Source: a virus
IMG/VR virus record: IMGVR_UViG_3300030060_000729
Span: 1 to 33,367 of that record
Strand: one strand, 5' to 3'
Length of the DNA: 33,367 nt
Positions within the stretch are counted from its first letter, which is position 1. Each line of letters begins with the position of its first letter. Below, in pieces: positions 10,384 through 17,426 of the stretch. The position numbers and the translations under genes were made by a program. The notes beneath the pieces were generated by a model, which saw nothing but the letters and a program-made list of their open reading frames with translations, was not told the DNA's origin and made no database searches.

Positions 10384-11796
10384 ATGACTAGAGCAAAAGA
10401 CATATCCAAAATACTTACTGATGCTAATATCAGTGGCACATTAGATGTGTCAGGTGCATTTACTTCTCAAGGCATAGATGACAATGCAGATTCCGTTGCT
10501 ATTACCATAGATAGTTCAGAGCATGTTGGACTGAAAACCACAACACCCTCAGATATGTATTACAATGACCTAGTTGTAAATTCTGGAGATGAGGGTGGTA
10601 TAACTATTTTAGATACAAGTAGTGGTCAAACTTCTTTAGCGTTTGCAGATGGAACAAGTGGCAATGCAAGGTATCGTGGTAGAGTTTTGTATGACCATAG
10701 TGACGATAGTATGTTTTTTGGAACTGCGGGTGATGAACGTTTTCGCATTACATCTTCAGGTCTAATTGGTCTTGGTTTATCTTCCCCACAAAAATTACTA
10801 CATTTAAAAGATGGCGATATTGTTGTGGGTAACGGCACAGCAAGTAATAACGCAGTCATAGGAAGAATTGGCTTCAGTACTGATGCATCAAACTCTCGTT
10901 TTATTGGTATAGAATCTTTTAGGGGCAGTGATGCGGCTCATGGTGATCTAAGATTTCATACTTTTGGTGGTGATAGTGATAGTGGAGAACGTTTACGCAT
11001 ATCTACGTCTGGTCGTGTTGGTATTGGTTTAAGTTCAAATATTGATAGAAAACTGCACGTTGAAAATGATAACGATTATGCTGTTAAGTTTGGAGGAACA
11101 GCGTCAGGTGATTTTGCTATAGAAATTGGTCAAGATGGTAGTAACGGAAGTCCTGGCTTTAATGCTACAGCAGGTTCTATGAAGTTTAGTATGGCAGGAA
11201 CAGAACGTATGCGCCTTAGCTCGTCAGGGGCTCTTGGCGTAAATACTAGCTCACCACAAGAACAGATTCATAGTTTTGCTACTGGTTCAAACGCATTGCG
11301 TGTGTCTGGTTCTGCAAACAATAATGCTAAAGTTGAGATTGGTTTTGATACCTCGAATGGAGCATACTTGAAATCTGGAAGCAGTGTTGTAACTAAACTA
11401 CAATTTTATGTTGATAACACTTCTTTAGCTGGTGAGTTTAGGTCAAATGGAGATTTTTATACTAATGATGGAACTGTTCACAGTTTATCAGATAGTAGAA
11501 TAAAAAAAGATATTGCTGATTTAGCAGATGGGTTAGATATAGTTAAGCAATTAAAACCTCGCACATTTAAATATAATGGTAAAGCTACGACCTTAGATGA
11601 TGACAGAACTAGATATGGTTTTGTTGCTGATGAAGTTATGGCTATAGCAAGTCAATATGTTTCTCAAGAAACTCAAACAATAGATGGTGTTGAAGTTGAT
11701 GACTTTAAGTCACTTTCTACAACAAAAATGATACCAATGTTAGTTAAAGCAATACAAGAATTAGAAGCAAGAATAACAGCACTAGAAGGAGCATAA
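10384..11796 (+). CDS. Second fibre/spike with C-terminal S74 intramolecular chaperone
   Basis: This 470-residue protein follows a strong ribosome site (taggaggt). The N-terminus MTRAKDISKIL is followed by beta-rich, Ser/Gly/Thr-rich repeats containing TERMRLSSSGALGV-type modules typical of phage fibres. From about residue 368 the SDSRIKKDIADLADGLDIV stretch starts a Peptidase_S74 (endosialidase-type) chaperone domain, continuing through RYGFVADEVMA to a C-terminal coiled coil (LVKAIQELEARITALE). In that family the domain trimerises the spike and then cuts itself off at the Ser-Asp site. Related TERMKID modules occur in the first fibre. It is probably a second receptor-binding structure. Confidence 0.87.
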   Translation: MTRAKDISKILTDANISGTLDVSGAFTSQGIDDNADSVAITIDSSEHVGLKTTTPSDMYYNDLVVNSGDEGGITILDTSSGQTSLAFADGTSGNARYRGRVLYDHSDDSMFFGTAGDERFRITSSGLIGLGLSSPQKLLHLKDGDIVVGNGTASNNAVIGRIGFSTDASNSRFIGIESFRGSDAAHGDLRFHTFGGDSDSGERLRISTSGRVGIGLSSNIDRKLHVENDNDYAVKFGGTASGDFAIEIGQDGSNGSPGFNATAGSMKFSMAGTERMRLSSSGALGVNTSSPQEQIHSFATGSNALRVSGSANNNAKVEIGFDTSNGAYLKSGSSVVTKLQFYVDNTSLAGEFRSNGDFYTNDGTVHSLSDSRIKKDIADLADGLDIVKQLKPRTFKYNGKATTLDDDRTRYGFVADEVMAIASQYVSQETQTIDGVEVDDFKSLSTTKMIPMLVKAIQELEARITALEGA

Positions 11797-11797
11797 A

Positions 11798-12112
11798 ATG
11801 GCAGTGACGTGGACAATATCCAACATGGATAGATCAATAAAACTTGATGAAAAAAATGATGTAGTAACAACTATTCATTGGACAGCAAGCGAAACAGATA
11901 GTGATGGGAATACTGGCTCATCATATGGTTCTGTAGGTGTAACATTGGGATCAGGTGCTTTTGTAGCATATGCAGATATTACACATGATAAGGCTTTGGA
12001 GTGGTGTAAAGATGCTCTTGGATCAGATCAAGTTACAGCAATAGAAACAAGTATAGCTAATCAAATAACAGAAATGAAAACACCGACAGTAGCAAGTGGA
12101 GTATCGTGGTAA
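11798..12112 (+). CDS. Small fibre-associated protein, unknown
   Basis: The 104-residue protein follows the S74 spike immediately (ribosome site agaaggag). It reads as a beta-rich domain: MAVTWTISNMDRSI, then an HWTASETDSDGNTGSSYGSVGV segment, then a short helical C-terminus (ALEWCKDALGSDQVTAIE). Similar proteins are frequent next to fibre genes in marine phages, and I recall them as a domain of unknown function. It may be a virion decoration or fibre cofactor. Nothing in the sequence shows an active site. Confidence 0.68.
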   Translation: MAVTWTISNMDRSIKLDEKNDVVTTIHWTASETDSDGNTGSSYGSVGVTLGSGAFVAYADITHDKALEWCKDALGSDQVTAIETSIANQITEMKTPTVASGVSW

Positions 12113-12348
12113 TGACTGAACAAACAAACGTAATAACTATTGATGGTAAAGAATATTCTCAAGAAGATTTATCTGTAGAGCAGATAAGATTAGTAACTAA
12201 GGTTGCCAAGTTTCAGAAGCAAACGAATGATCTCAAAGATGCTTTTGAAGATGCCAACATATTACATCAACAATATCTACAAGCATTGAAGACATCACTT
12301 AGCAATGATGAAACTACTAAGGCTATGGAAAACTCAAAGGCTAGTTAA
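12112..12348 (+). CDS. Small coiled-coil protein, DUF6447-like
   Basis: The protein has 78 residues from ATG 12112, which forms TAATG with the previous stop; a GTG two codons upstream (12106) is a less likely start. The N-terminus VITIDGKEYSQEDLSVEQ followed by a long polar helix with Leu/Gln/Asn at regular spacing matches the pattern I recall for DUF6447 phage proteins. Role unknown. It lies between fibre-associated and lysis genes and shares both ends with its neighbours by TAATG overlaps, so it is probably translated with them. Confidence 0.68.
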   Translation: MTEQTNVITIDGKEYSQEDLSVEQIRLVTKVAKFQKQTNDLKDAFEDANILHQQYLQALKTSLSNDETTKAMENSKAS

Positions 12349-12572
12349 TGGAGTTAGATTTAGTGTGGAATATAATTATTACACTTATCATCATGCCATT
12401 TGCTTGGGCATTTAATAAGATGTTTGCTGAAGTCAAACGTCTACAAATATTACTAAATAAGACAAGAGAAGAGTACGCATCTAAAGAAGATTTGCGTGAT
12501 ACATCAGGTCGTGTCATGGAAGCATTGCATAGGCTAGAAGATAAACTTGATAAGGTTCTAAATGTGAGGTGA
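12348..12572 (+). CDS. Small membrane protein with cytoplasmic coiled coil
   Basis: The protein has 74 residues. Residues about 5-22 (VWNIIITLIIMPFAWAF) form one transmembrane segment, followed by a charged helix to the end (EVKRLQILLNKTREEYASKEDL). This architecture, one N-terminal membrane segment plus a coiled coil, is found in phage holin-like or spanin-like accessory proteins. Its place at the head of a lysis cassette with a holin and an endolysin supports a lysis accessory role, but there is no diagnostic motif. Its stop codon lies within the ribosome site (gaggtga) of the next gene. Confidence 0.66.
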   Translation: MELDLVWNIIITLIIMPFAWAFNKMFAEVKRLQILLNKTREEYASKEDLRDTSGRVMEALHRLEDKLDKVLNVR

Positions 12573-12576
12573 CATT

Positions 12577-13047
12577 GTGCTTGAAATGTTAATGGTAGCA
12601 AATAGTGCCTTCGCAATTATAAAACAAACACTAGAAAATGGTAAAGATATAGCTTCAGCAGGATCTGCAATCTCTAATTTTGTAGGTGCTGAGGAGAAAC
12701 TTAGACAAGATCTACATAAAAAAAAGAATAGTATCTGGACTAATATGCTTGGCAAACAAGACAATGATCTTGAAGAGTTCATGGCACTGGAACAGATACG
12801 AGTCAAACAAGAGAAACTACGAGAGTATATGCAACTATATGGTCGTGCTAATCTATACAAAGATTACGTTCAGTTCTGTGCTGATGCTCGTAAAGCAAGA
12901 AAAGAAGCAATGATTAAACAGCAACAACGTATTGATTATATAAAAGATATGATCATGAAAATTATATTAGGTATATTAATTACTGCTCTATTGGCAGGTG
13001 TTGTGACTGTACTAGGAATTATAGCTAAGAAGAAAGGTATAATATGA
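12577..13047 (+). CDS. Tail-anchored membrane protein in lysis cassette, unknown
   Basis: The protein has 156 residues and starts at GTG 12577, placed five bases after the gaggtga ribosome site. The N-terminal half is polar and helical, with a conserved-looking stretch EEFMALEQIRVKQEKLREYM followed by ARKARKEA. A single transmembrane segment lies near residues 126-148 with a KKKGII tail. I recall proteins with the same EFxALExIRxxxxxLR signature in marine phages, annotated only as hypothetical. Position suggests lysis or virion membrane function. Confidence 0.68.
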   Translation: MLEMLMVANSAFAIIKQTLENGKDIASAGSAISNFVGAEEKLRQDLHKKKNSIWTNMLGKQDNDLEEFMALEQIRVKQEKLREYMQLYGRANLYKDYVQFCADARKARKEAMIKQQQRIDYIKDMIMKIILGILITALLAGVVTVLGIIAKKKGII

Positions 13048-13244
13048 CTGCATTTATGTTAGCTTGTTACCTAAATGGTGTGGCACAAGGTGGCATATAC
13101 TTTAGAAATGTCACTGACTGCACATTCTATACTAAGTATTTAAGTGAACAAACATATGATAGTGCTACTGGTGAGAACGTAACATATAATTGTATATGTA
13201 AACTTGTACCAAAAGTAGATGAAAAGAAAGTGAGGGTATACTAA
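13044..13244 (+). CDS. Small Cys-containing protein, possibly exported
   Basis: The 66-residue protein overlaps the end of the previous gene (ATATGA). Its N-terminus MTAFMLACYLNGVAQGG is mildly hydrophobic; later there are three cysteines (DCTF and NCICKL) and Tyr/Thr-rich segments. The Leu-Ala-Cys triplet near residue 8 is lipobox-like, but the preceding hydrophobic stretch is short and lacks basic residues, so a lipoprotein (for instance an outer spanin) is only a guess. The next gene starts within its stop codon (TAATG). Confidence 0.6.
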   Translation: MTAFMLACYLNGVAQGGIYFRNVTDCTFYTKYLSEQTYDSATGENVTYNCICKLVPKVDEKKVRVY

Positions 13245-13639
13245 TGATACAAGCATTGATAGGACCAATAGCTAATCTTGCAGGTTCATGGTTTGAAAAC
13301 AAGATTGCTAAAACAAAAGCTGATGGTCAGGCTAAAGTTGCAGAGGCAAAGGCTCGTGCTTCTGTGGCAGAGAAAGTTGCCGCAGGTGAGGTGGCTTGGG
13401 AAGGCAAGATGGCAGATGCTTCCAATGATTCTTGGAAAGATGAATTTGCTTTAGTTGTTCTTCTTGCCCCTGCCATACTGGTCTTCATTCCCAGTATGAG
13501 AGAGTACGTTAAAGAAGGTTTTGCTGTACTTGCTGATCTACCTGACTGGTATCAGTACTTATTGTATATTGCTGTGTCTGCAAGTTTTGGTATAAAAGGT
13601 GTGGGTCAAGCGGCTAAGATGATAAAGGGTAAGAAGTAA
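13244..13639 (+). CDS. Holin, GTA-type 3TM family-like
   Basis: The protein has 131 residues. An Ala/Lys-rich amphipathic N-terminal helix (residues 20-60) is followed by SWKDEFALVVLLAPAILVFIP, a first membrane segment, then ADLPDWYQYLLYIAVSASFGIKG, a second, and a KMIKGKK tail. The WKDE...P...P.WY...G pattern matches the three-membrane-segment holin of gene transfer agents and many alphaproteobacterial phages (GTA_holin_3TM). The endolysin gene begins 115 bases downstream. Expected role: timed permeabilisation of the inner membrane so that the endolysin reaches the wall. Confidence 0.8.
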   Translation: MIQALIGPIANLAGSWFENKIAKTKADGQAKVAEAKARASVAEKVAAGEVAWEGKMADASNDSWKDEFALVVLLAPAILVFIPSMREYVKEGFAVLADLPDWYQYLLYIAVSASFGIKGVGQAAKMIKGKK

Positions 13640-13794
13640 TGACTGGCAGTTATGTCATATGTTATGTTTGTAAAATAGCTATGCAACAGACAGAACTAAA
13701 AGATATTTATAAATGTTCTGCTTGTGGCATGGTAGCAGATAAAAGGGAAGAAGATGAACATAGAACAATTCAGAGAAGAACTAAAACGAGATGA
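13639..13794 (+). CDS. Zinc-ribbon microprotein in lysis cassette
   Basis: A 51-residue frame starts at ATG 13639, overlapping the holin stop (TAATG), and ends at TGA 13792-13794. It begins MTGSYVICYVCKIAMQQT and has two CxxC knuckles (CYVC at residues 8-11, CSAC near 26-29), so it should bind one zinc ion. It overlaps the first 41 bases of the endolysin gene in another frame, and its AGG GAA GAA codons provide the endolysin ribosome site. Coupling at both ends supports a real gene. Function unknown. Confidence 0.7.
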   Translation: MTGSYVICYVCKIAMQQTELKDIYKCSACGMVADKREEDEHRTIQRRTKTR

Positions 13795-14200
13795 AGGTGT
13801 TAAGAACGAGGTCTACCTAGATCATTTAGGGTTACCTACTTGTGGGATAGGACACCTTATCACTGAATGGGATACAGAATATGGTGCTGATGTAGGTACA
13901 CCAGTAGCAGAAGAAAGAGTTAACGAACTTTTTGAAAAAGATTTATCTGTAACTATTGATGAATGTAAACATATCTATCAAGACTTTGATGTATTACCAG
14001 TCAAGGTGCAACATATTGTGGCGAACATGATGTTCAATATGGGCAGACCAAGACTCTCTCGCTTTCACAAGATGAAGAAAGCAGTCGATAATCGTGACTG
14101 GAATGAAGCCGCACTACAAATGCAGGACTCAAAGTGGTATAATCAAGTACCTAACAGAGCAGATAGGCTTGTTCAAGAAATGAAAAGTGTCAGTGAATAG
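13754..14200 (+). CDS. Endolysin, T4-type lysozyme (GH24)
   Basis: The protein has 148 residues. It cleaves peptidoglycan between N-acetylmuramic acid and N-acetylglucosamine to lyse the cell. The catalytic triad of T4 lysozyme is visible: Glu14 in RDEG, Asp23 in YLDHLG, and Thr29 in PTCGIGHL. The C-terminal lobe contains VQHIVANMMFNMGRPRLSRF and ends with WYNQVPNRADRLVQEM, both typical of the family. No signal peptide is present, so release depends on the adjacent holin. The ribosome site is agggaagaag. It is the last gene of the rightward block; a terminator follows within 25 bases. Confidence 0.95.
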   Translation: MNIEQFREELKRDEGVKNEVYLDHLGLPTCGIGHLITEWDTEYGADVGTPVAEERVNELFEKDLSVTIDECKHIYQDFDVLPVKVQHIVANMMFNMGRPRLSRFHKMKKAVDNRDWNEAALQMQDSKWYNQVPNRADRLVQEMKSVSE

Positions 14201-14220
14201 ACGGTATTCTAGGGTACAAT

Positions 14221-14277
14221 CATACTAGAGGGGGTGCTTACCCCCTCTGTATGAGGCTTAAATCAAGCATTTTTTTA
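14221..14277 (+). terminator. Terminator between convergent gene blocks
   Basis: A stem of 9 pairs (AGAGGGGGT 14227-14235 with ACCCCCTCT 14240-14248, loop GCTT), extended by CATAC/GTATG across a one-base bulge, is followed by a small GCTT/AAGC hairpin and seven Ts (14270-14276). It ends the rightward late transcript. The same stem would form in leftward transcripts but lacks a T-run on that side. Confidence 0.85.
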
Positions 14278-14380
14278 CAGCTTCCTGCAATTTAGGTGGC
14301 AAATCAGCATGATCTGTAATTTTTGCAATTACTATACCATTTACGACTATGCGCCATAAATCTTTAGCCTGATTCTTCTT
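14258..14380 (-). other. Headless protein-like reading frame after the ParB-like gene
   Basis: In the minus strand, frame -1 relative to the ParB-like gene, 40 codons stay open from 14380 to TAA at 14258. They spell a globular-looking sequence including DLWRIVVNGIVIAKITDH and LPPKLQEAVKKCLI. The frame has no ATG or GTG, and its first TTG comes late (14302). It could be the 3' part of a gene that lost its start, the product of a frameshift from the ParB-like gene, or a sequence error at a strain variant. Its stop lies within the convergent terminator. Confidence 0.4.
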
Positions 14381-15078
14381 TCAGGAGTAGTCTTATGATT
14401 ATATAACTTCTCAATATTCAGTATGAAATCATTACGACTACCTTGATTGGTTAGCTTAGACGAGAAGTTCTTGAGTTTATTCTCAAAGATATTCCAGACA
14501 AATGAATTATCATTCATTGCAGATATCATGGCATGAACAAAAGACTTCTTTCTATAATGCTCAAAGTATTCACCACAGCACTCTATGCACTTGGCAATCT
14601 TCTTACCTTTCTCAAGATCATGAATAACAAACTTTCCCTCTTTAAAACTTTGCATATCAAATCCGTTGCAGTAACCTTTGCCATTGAGCATGGCGAGTGA
14701 ATCAGTGACACTGAATCCATACGTTCTGACAAACCATTCAAGGCTCATATAGTCTGGCACTTCTAGTTTGCAGTGACTCATAAGATATTCGTGCATAGTC
14801 CATTTACGATTGACTGAGTTTAGCTTTCTAATATCATGCAACTCAAGACCTTCTTTGACAATATAAGGTACTGATTTACCCAATACTTTATATGCTTCTA
14901 GTCTATGCTGACCATCACATACTTCCATTTTCTCATTGACAATGATAGGTATTTCTAAGTCACGATTTTCTATCTCACTTGATAGATCTTTCACATGCTT
15001 ATTGACTACATCTCTATTGCCTTTGAGATAAGTAAATATATGATAGTCTTTAGTATAATATATTCTATTTTTTTGCAA
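14347..15078 (-). CDS. ParB/sulfiredoxin-fold protein
   Basis: The protein has 243 residues from TTG 15078, which sits four bases after a GGAGGT ribosome site. The ATG at 15090 lies inside that site (atGGAGGT), so it is unlikely to be used. The N-terminal domain has the ParB-like signature: IPIIVNEKMEVCDGQHRLEAYKVLGKSVPYIV, where Asp-Gly-Gln-His-Arg binds nucleotide or DNA in ParB and related phage nucleases. The rest is helical with a basic C-terminus (TTPERRIRLKIY). Family members in phages act as DNA-binding or nicking proteins. It is the last clear gene of the leftward block. Confidence 0.75.
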   Translation of the reverse strand: MQKNRIYYTKDYHIFTYLKGNRDVVNKHVKDLSSEIENRDLEIPIIVNEKMEVCDGQHRLEAYKVLGKSVPYIVKEGLELHDIRKLNSVNRKWTMHEYLMSHCKLEVPDYMSLEWFVRTYGFSVTDSLAMLNGKGYCNGFDMQSFKEGKFVIHDLEKGKKIAKCIECCGEYFEHYRKKSFVHAMISAMNDNSFVWNIFENKLKNFSSKLTNQGSRNDFILNIEKLYNHKTTPERRIRLKIYGA

Positions 15079-15092
15079 TGTAACCTCCATTA

Positions 15093-15422
15093 TTATTGTT
15101 GTGTTGCATACATAACGAGTTGGCTTCTACCTGATTGACCTTTACGAGTGTCACCATTCCTAATAATCAATCCTTTCTTTTCTAGAGTGGCATATCTTGG
15201 TGTAATGCTACTCTCTTTTGGTAAAAACATTTCTAACTTTTGTGAGTCTTTACTTAGCTTCTCGTACAACTCGTCATGTGTTGCACCTATATGTCTGAAA
15301 GATTTTATACCATCAAGGACATACTTCTCTAGCCTATTAGTATCGACTCGCTCGGCAGCTTCCCACGACGTTTTGGGGTCGTGGGTTCGTGCCATCGCTT
15401 CACTAGAATGGTACTTCGTCAT
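15093..15422 (-). CDS. Winged-helix DNA-binding protein
   Basis: The protein has 109 residues from ATG 15422, with a GAGGAGGA ribosome site; the in-frame ATGs 18 bases upstream lie before that site. The N-terminus ARTHDPKTSWEAAERV is followed by a winged-helix body: IKSFRHIGATHDELYEKL, SITPRYATLEKKGLIIRNG, then TRKGQSGRSQLVMYA. Small phage proteins with this DPxTSxxAA...GATxDEL...SxRxxLxxxGLI...TRxGxSGR pattern are common in early regions and are presumed DNA-binding regulators or replication accessories. It overlaps the SSB-like gene by 20 bases. Confidence 0.72.
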   Translation of the reverse strand: MTKYHSSEAMARTHDPKTSWEAAERVDTNRLEKYVLDGIKSFRHIGATHDELYEKLSKDSQKLEMFLPKESSITPRYATLEKKGLIIRNGDTRKGQSGRSQLVMYATQQ

Positions 15423-15804
15423 GGATTTCCTCCTCATCATTGTTGTATGTTACTGGTTCATCACCGACTCGTGGTGTTTTGTCACCTATCCGTGCAGACA
15501 AGAACTTGGTATTGCCATCTTTGGATATGGTTTTCCAACAAGCAATCCTGCGACTGTCCTGATTAGGCAGTGTCACTGGACCACTGAAGTCAGGTGACTT
15601 CTCATTCATAGACTTGTCGTTCTCGTACATAGTACCGACCTTTGCATAGACATCTCGTGCAGTACCACCATCAGGTAGTGAGGCTTTGATAATGACAATC
15701 CTATGCTCTGTGCCATTACTGTCTAGTTTTCCTTGCACAAGCAGACTTTCATCTGCTCGTGGTTTGAAGAAACTACCTCTGTCTGTGTTATCATAATCCA
15801 TCAT
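15403..15804 (-). CDS. SSB-like protein with acidic PF tail
   Basis: The protein has 133 residues from ATG 15804 (a second ATG follows immediately). The body is beta-rich and could be an OB fold; the segment CWKTISKDGNTKFLSARIGD resembles the late strand region of DUF736-type small proteins. The C-terminus is NNDEEEIHDEVPF, an acidic tail ending in Pro-Phe like the DDDIPF tail by which bacterial SSB recruits exonucleases, helicases and other partners. It sits directly behind the ERF annealase and ahead of a winged-helix gene. The codons for the acidic tail (GAT GAG GAG GAA) double as the next ribosome site. Confidence 0.65.
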   Translation of the reverse strand: MMDYDNTDRGSFFKPRADESLLVQGKLDSNGTEHRIVIIKASLPDGGTARDVYAKVGTMYENDKSMNEKSPDFSGPVTLPNQDSRRIACWKTISKDGNTKFLSARIGDKTPRVGDEPVTYNNDEEEIHDEVPF

Positions 15805-16354
15805 CTTCTCCTCTTGTTCTTGGCTTTGATGTATTTATTGTAGGTTGACTTGCGACATTACCATCATCATCTTCTGAAGGTAATCCATACACAGCTTGTA
15901 GTGTGTATCTTTTTGCATATGTGATAGCTGATCCAATCTTCTGTGGATTCTTCATACTTGCATCATCAAGAATGATTGGCAGTTTTGACACATATGTATT
16001 GTCATCATTGACATGACGTACAGTAGTAACTACTACGACTTCTGATGTAGCATCTCTGTGACTAACCCATACGTAATCAATCTCTTGTGTGAAGAACAAA
16101 CCAAACTTGTTACCTTGATTGACTGCTTCAATAACAGATTCAAGTTTAGAATAGTTGCTTCTGAAATGTGGGTTCTTGCCATCTTTCTTGGCAGTCACCG
16201 ATAGTTTTTGGAACTCAAGCATTGCTTCATTCAAAGTATATTTCTTGATCGTGAATACTTTATTAGGTTTTTCTTGACGTAATTTTTCGTTATAATTATC
16301 AATAGCATCTTTACTAGGTGTCGGCTTTTTGATATTACTTTTAGTATCTGTCAT
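15791..16354 (-). CDS. erf: ERF-family single-strand annealing protein
   Basis: The protein has 187 residues from ATG 16354, behind a GGAGGTTACAC ribosome site. The ERF signature is visible: LSVTAKKDGKNPHFRSNYSK at residues 50-70, FGLFFTQEI, and PQKIGSAITYAKRYTLQAVYGLPSEDDDGN near 145-173. ERF proteins anneal complementary single strands in phage recombination and in circularising or concatenating linear DNA. With the upstream exonuclease it forms a two-component exonuclease/annealase system. The C-terminus is polar and overlaps the next gene by 14 bases. Confidence 0.92.
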   Translation of the reverse strand: MTDTKSNIKKPTPSKDAIDNYNEKLRQEKPNKVFTIKKYTLNEAMLEFQKLSVTAKKDGKNPHFRSNYSKLESVIEAVNQGNKFGLFFTQEIDYVWVSHRDATSEVVVVTTVRHVNDDNTYVSKLPIILDDASMKNPQKIGSAITYAKRYTLQAVYGLPSEDDDGNVASQPTINTSKPRTRGEDDGL

Positions 16355-16383
16355 GTGTAACCTCCATTATACAGATAGTTGAA

Positions 16384-16407
16384 GGGGTGAGTTGGGTCTA
16401 CTCACCC
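16384..16407 (-). other. Hairpin between exonuclease and ERF genes
   Basis: GGGTGAG (16385-16391) and CTCACCC (16401-16407) form a perfect 7-bp stem with a nine-base loop. It covers the exonuclease stop codon. In the direction of transcription (minus) it lacks a T-run, so it is more likely a messenger stabiliser or weak attenuator than a full terminator. Confidence 0.6.
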
Positions 16408-17199
16408 TTTCTTTGTTATACGAATTGACCCTCGTTTATCTCGCTTGATTGATAGAACATCATTGTAGATCTCTGCTTCATCAGGCTTGATCTCTTCTTT
16501 GAGTAGCTTCTTAGCACTCTCAAATTTCTTGGCAGTATCTTCGAACATCATGTAGGCATTGGTTGCTTCCGTGAAACTGTTGCTCTTGGATACATCTCGT
16601 TTTGTTTTACCATTGATAGGTATCTTGTCTGTCATAAGTCTGTCTATCACAGTGTCAACATCATCAGGTTCATTGCCATGTACTACGCAATCCCAAAACT
16701 CTTTGATACGTCTAAGCATAGTATCTTGGTATTGGTCACTGGCATCAATAACTACTGCATCATATTTGTTACCAAATATTACAGATAGTAATCCCTGCTT
16801 TGCACCTGACAGATACATATAGAACTGAATCTGCGGCATATAAAAATTTATCATATGCTCCATAGTATTCATGCTATGTGTGTGTTTACATTCAATAAGT
16901 ACATTGCTGTTGTAATCATAACCATCAAGTGTACCTTTGAGATTGATACTACCATACGTTTTTGTGAATGGTACTTGATTGGAAAAACCATAGTCGTATT
17001 CTTCTTGCGACCATCTCATATTGAATGCTTCTGTTTCTGATCCAAGTCGTACATTGAACTCACGAGACAAATCTTTGCGACCGATCTGACCCATCTTGAT
17101 CTTGTATAACTCGTTCCATTTACCTTGCATCAAAGATACCATGTCGCTACCTCTGATGAAGTCTTCTCGCATAGGCGAGTGTCGTATGTCTATTGCCAT
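16402..17199 (-). CDS. PD-(D/E)XK exonuclease, YqaJ/lambda-exonuclease-like
   Basis: The protein has 265 residues from ATG 17199, behind an AAATGGAGGTTTCA ribosome site; the longer frame starting at 17226 runs through that site and is not used. Nuclease residues are in order: Glu55/Glu57 in GSETEAF, Asp92 in GTLDGYD, then Glu103-Cys-Lys105 in LIECKHT, followed by YMPQIQFYMYLSGAKQG, the post-core helix with Gln typical of YqaJ-type recombinases. It should resect 5' ends and hand single strands to the ERF annealase encoded next. A promoter lies just upstream. Confidence 0.88.
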   Translation of the reverse strand: MAIDIRHSPMREDFIRGSDMVSLMQGKWNELYKIKMGQIGRKDLSREFNVRLGSETEAFNMRWSQEEYDYGFSNQVPFTKTYGSINLKGTLDGYDYNSNVLIECKHTHSMNTMEHMINFYMPQIQFYMYLSGAKQGLLSVIFGNKYDAVVIDASDQYQDTMLRRIKEFWDCVVHGNEPDDVDTVIDRLMTDKIPINGKTKRDVSKSNSFTEATNAYMMFEDTAKKFESAKKLLKEEIKPDEAEIYNDVLSIKRDKRGSIRITKKG

Positions 17200-17221
17200 T
17201 GAAACCTCCATTTCTGCTATC

Positions 17222-17250
17222 AGCATACACTATTTATTTAATTATATCAA
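17222..17250 (-). promoter_or_regulatory. Sigma70-like promoter before the exonuclease gene
   Basis: On the minus strand TTGATA (17250-17245) and TATGCT (17227-17222) are separated by exactly 17 bases in an AT-rich stretch, giving a leader of roughly 15-20 bases to the exonuclease ATG. Five of six and four of six consensus positions match. Confidence 0.6.
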
Positions 17251-17254
17251 GGGG

Positions 17255-17425
17255 TTATGTATAATTTCTATTGGTTGCAGTCATACCTGCAGGTTGTATG
17301 TTATCGTTTTTATCAGGATAGAATACTATATGTCTGTAGTAATCATAGTAACTTGTTATCTTGACCGATCCTGCACGATCAAGTTCGTCTAGTTCTTGTG
17401 GTACATCTTCAAATCTATCTTCCAT
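17255..17425 (-). CDS. Small acidic/aromatic protein, unknown
   Basis: The protein has 56 residues from ATG 17425, with AAAGGA as ribosome site overlapping the end of the previous gene; the longer frame upstream is out of register with that site. It begins MEDRFEDVPQELDELDRAG (acidic) and continues with a Tyr-rich strand ITSYYDYYRHIVFYPD. I do not recognise it. It is the last gene before the promoter at 17222-17250, which suggests it closes one transcription unit. Confidence 0.6.
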   Translation of the reverse strand: MEDRFEDVPQELDELDRAGSVKITSYYDYYRHIVFYPDKNDNIQPAGMTATNRNYT

Positions 17426-17426
17426 T

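Noticed and set aside
12686-12913. 75-codon plus-strand frame inside the tail-anchored membrane protein gene
   Set aside because: It is an alternative-frame shadow without a ribosome site; the GTG 12577 frame has both a site and a membrane anchor.
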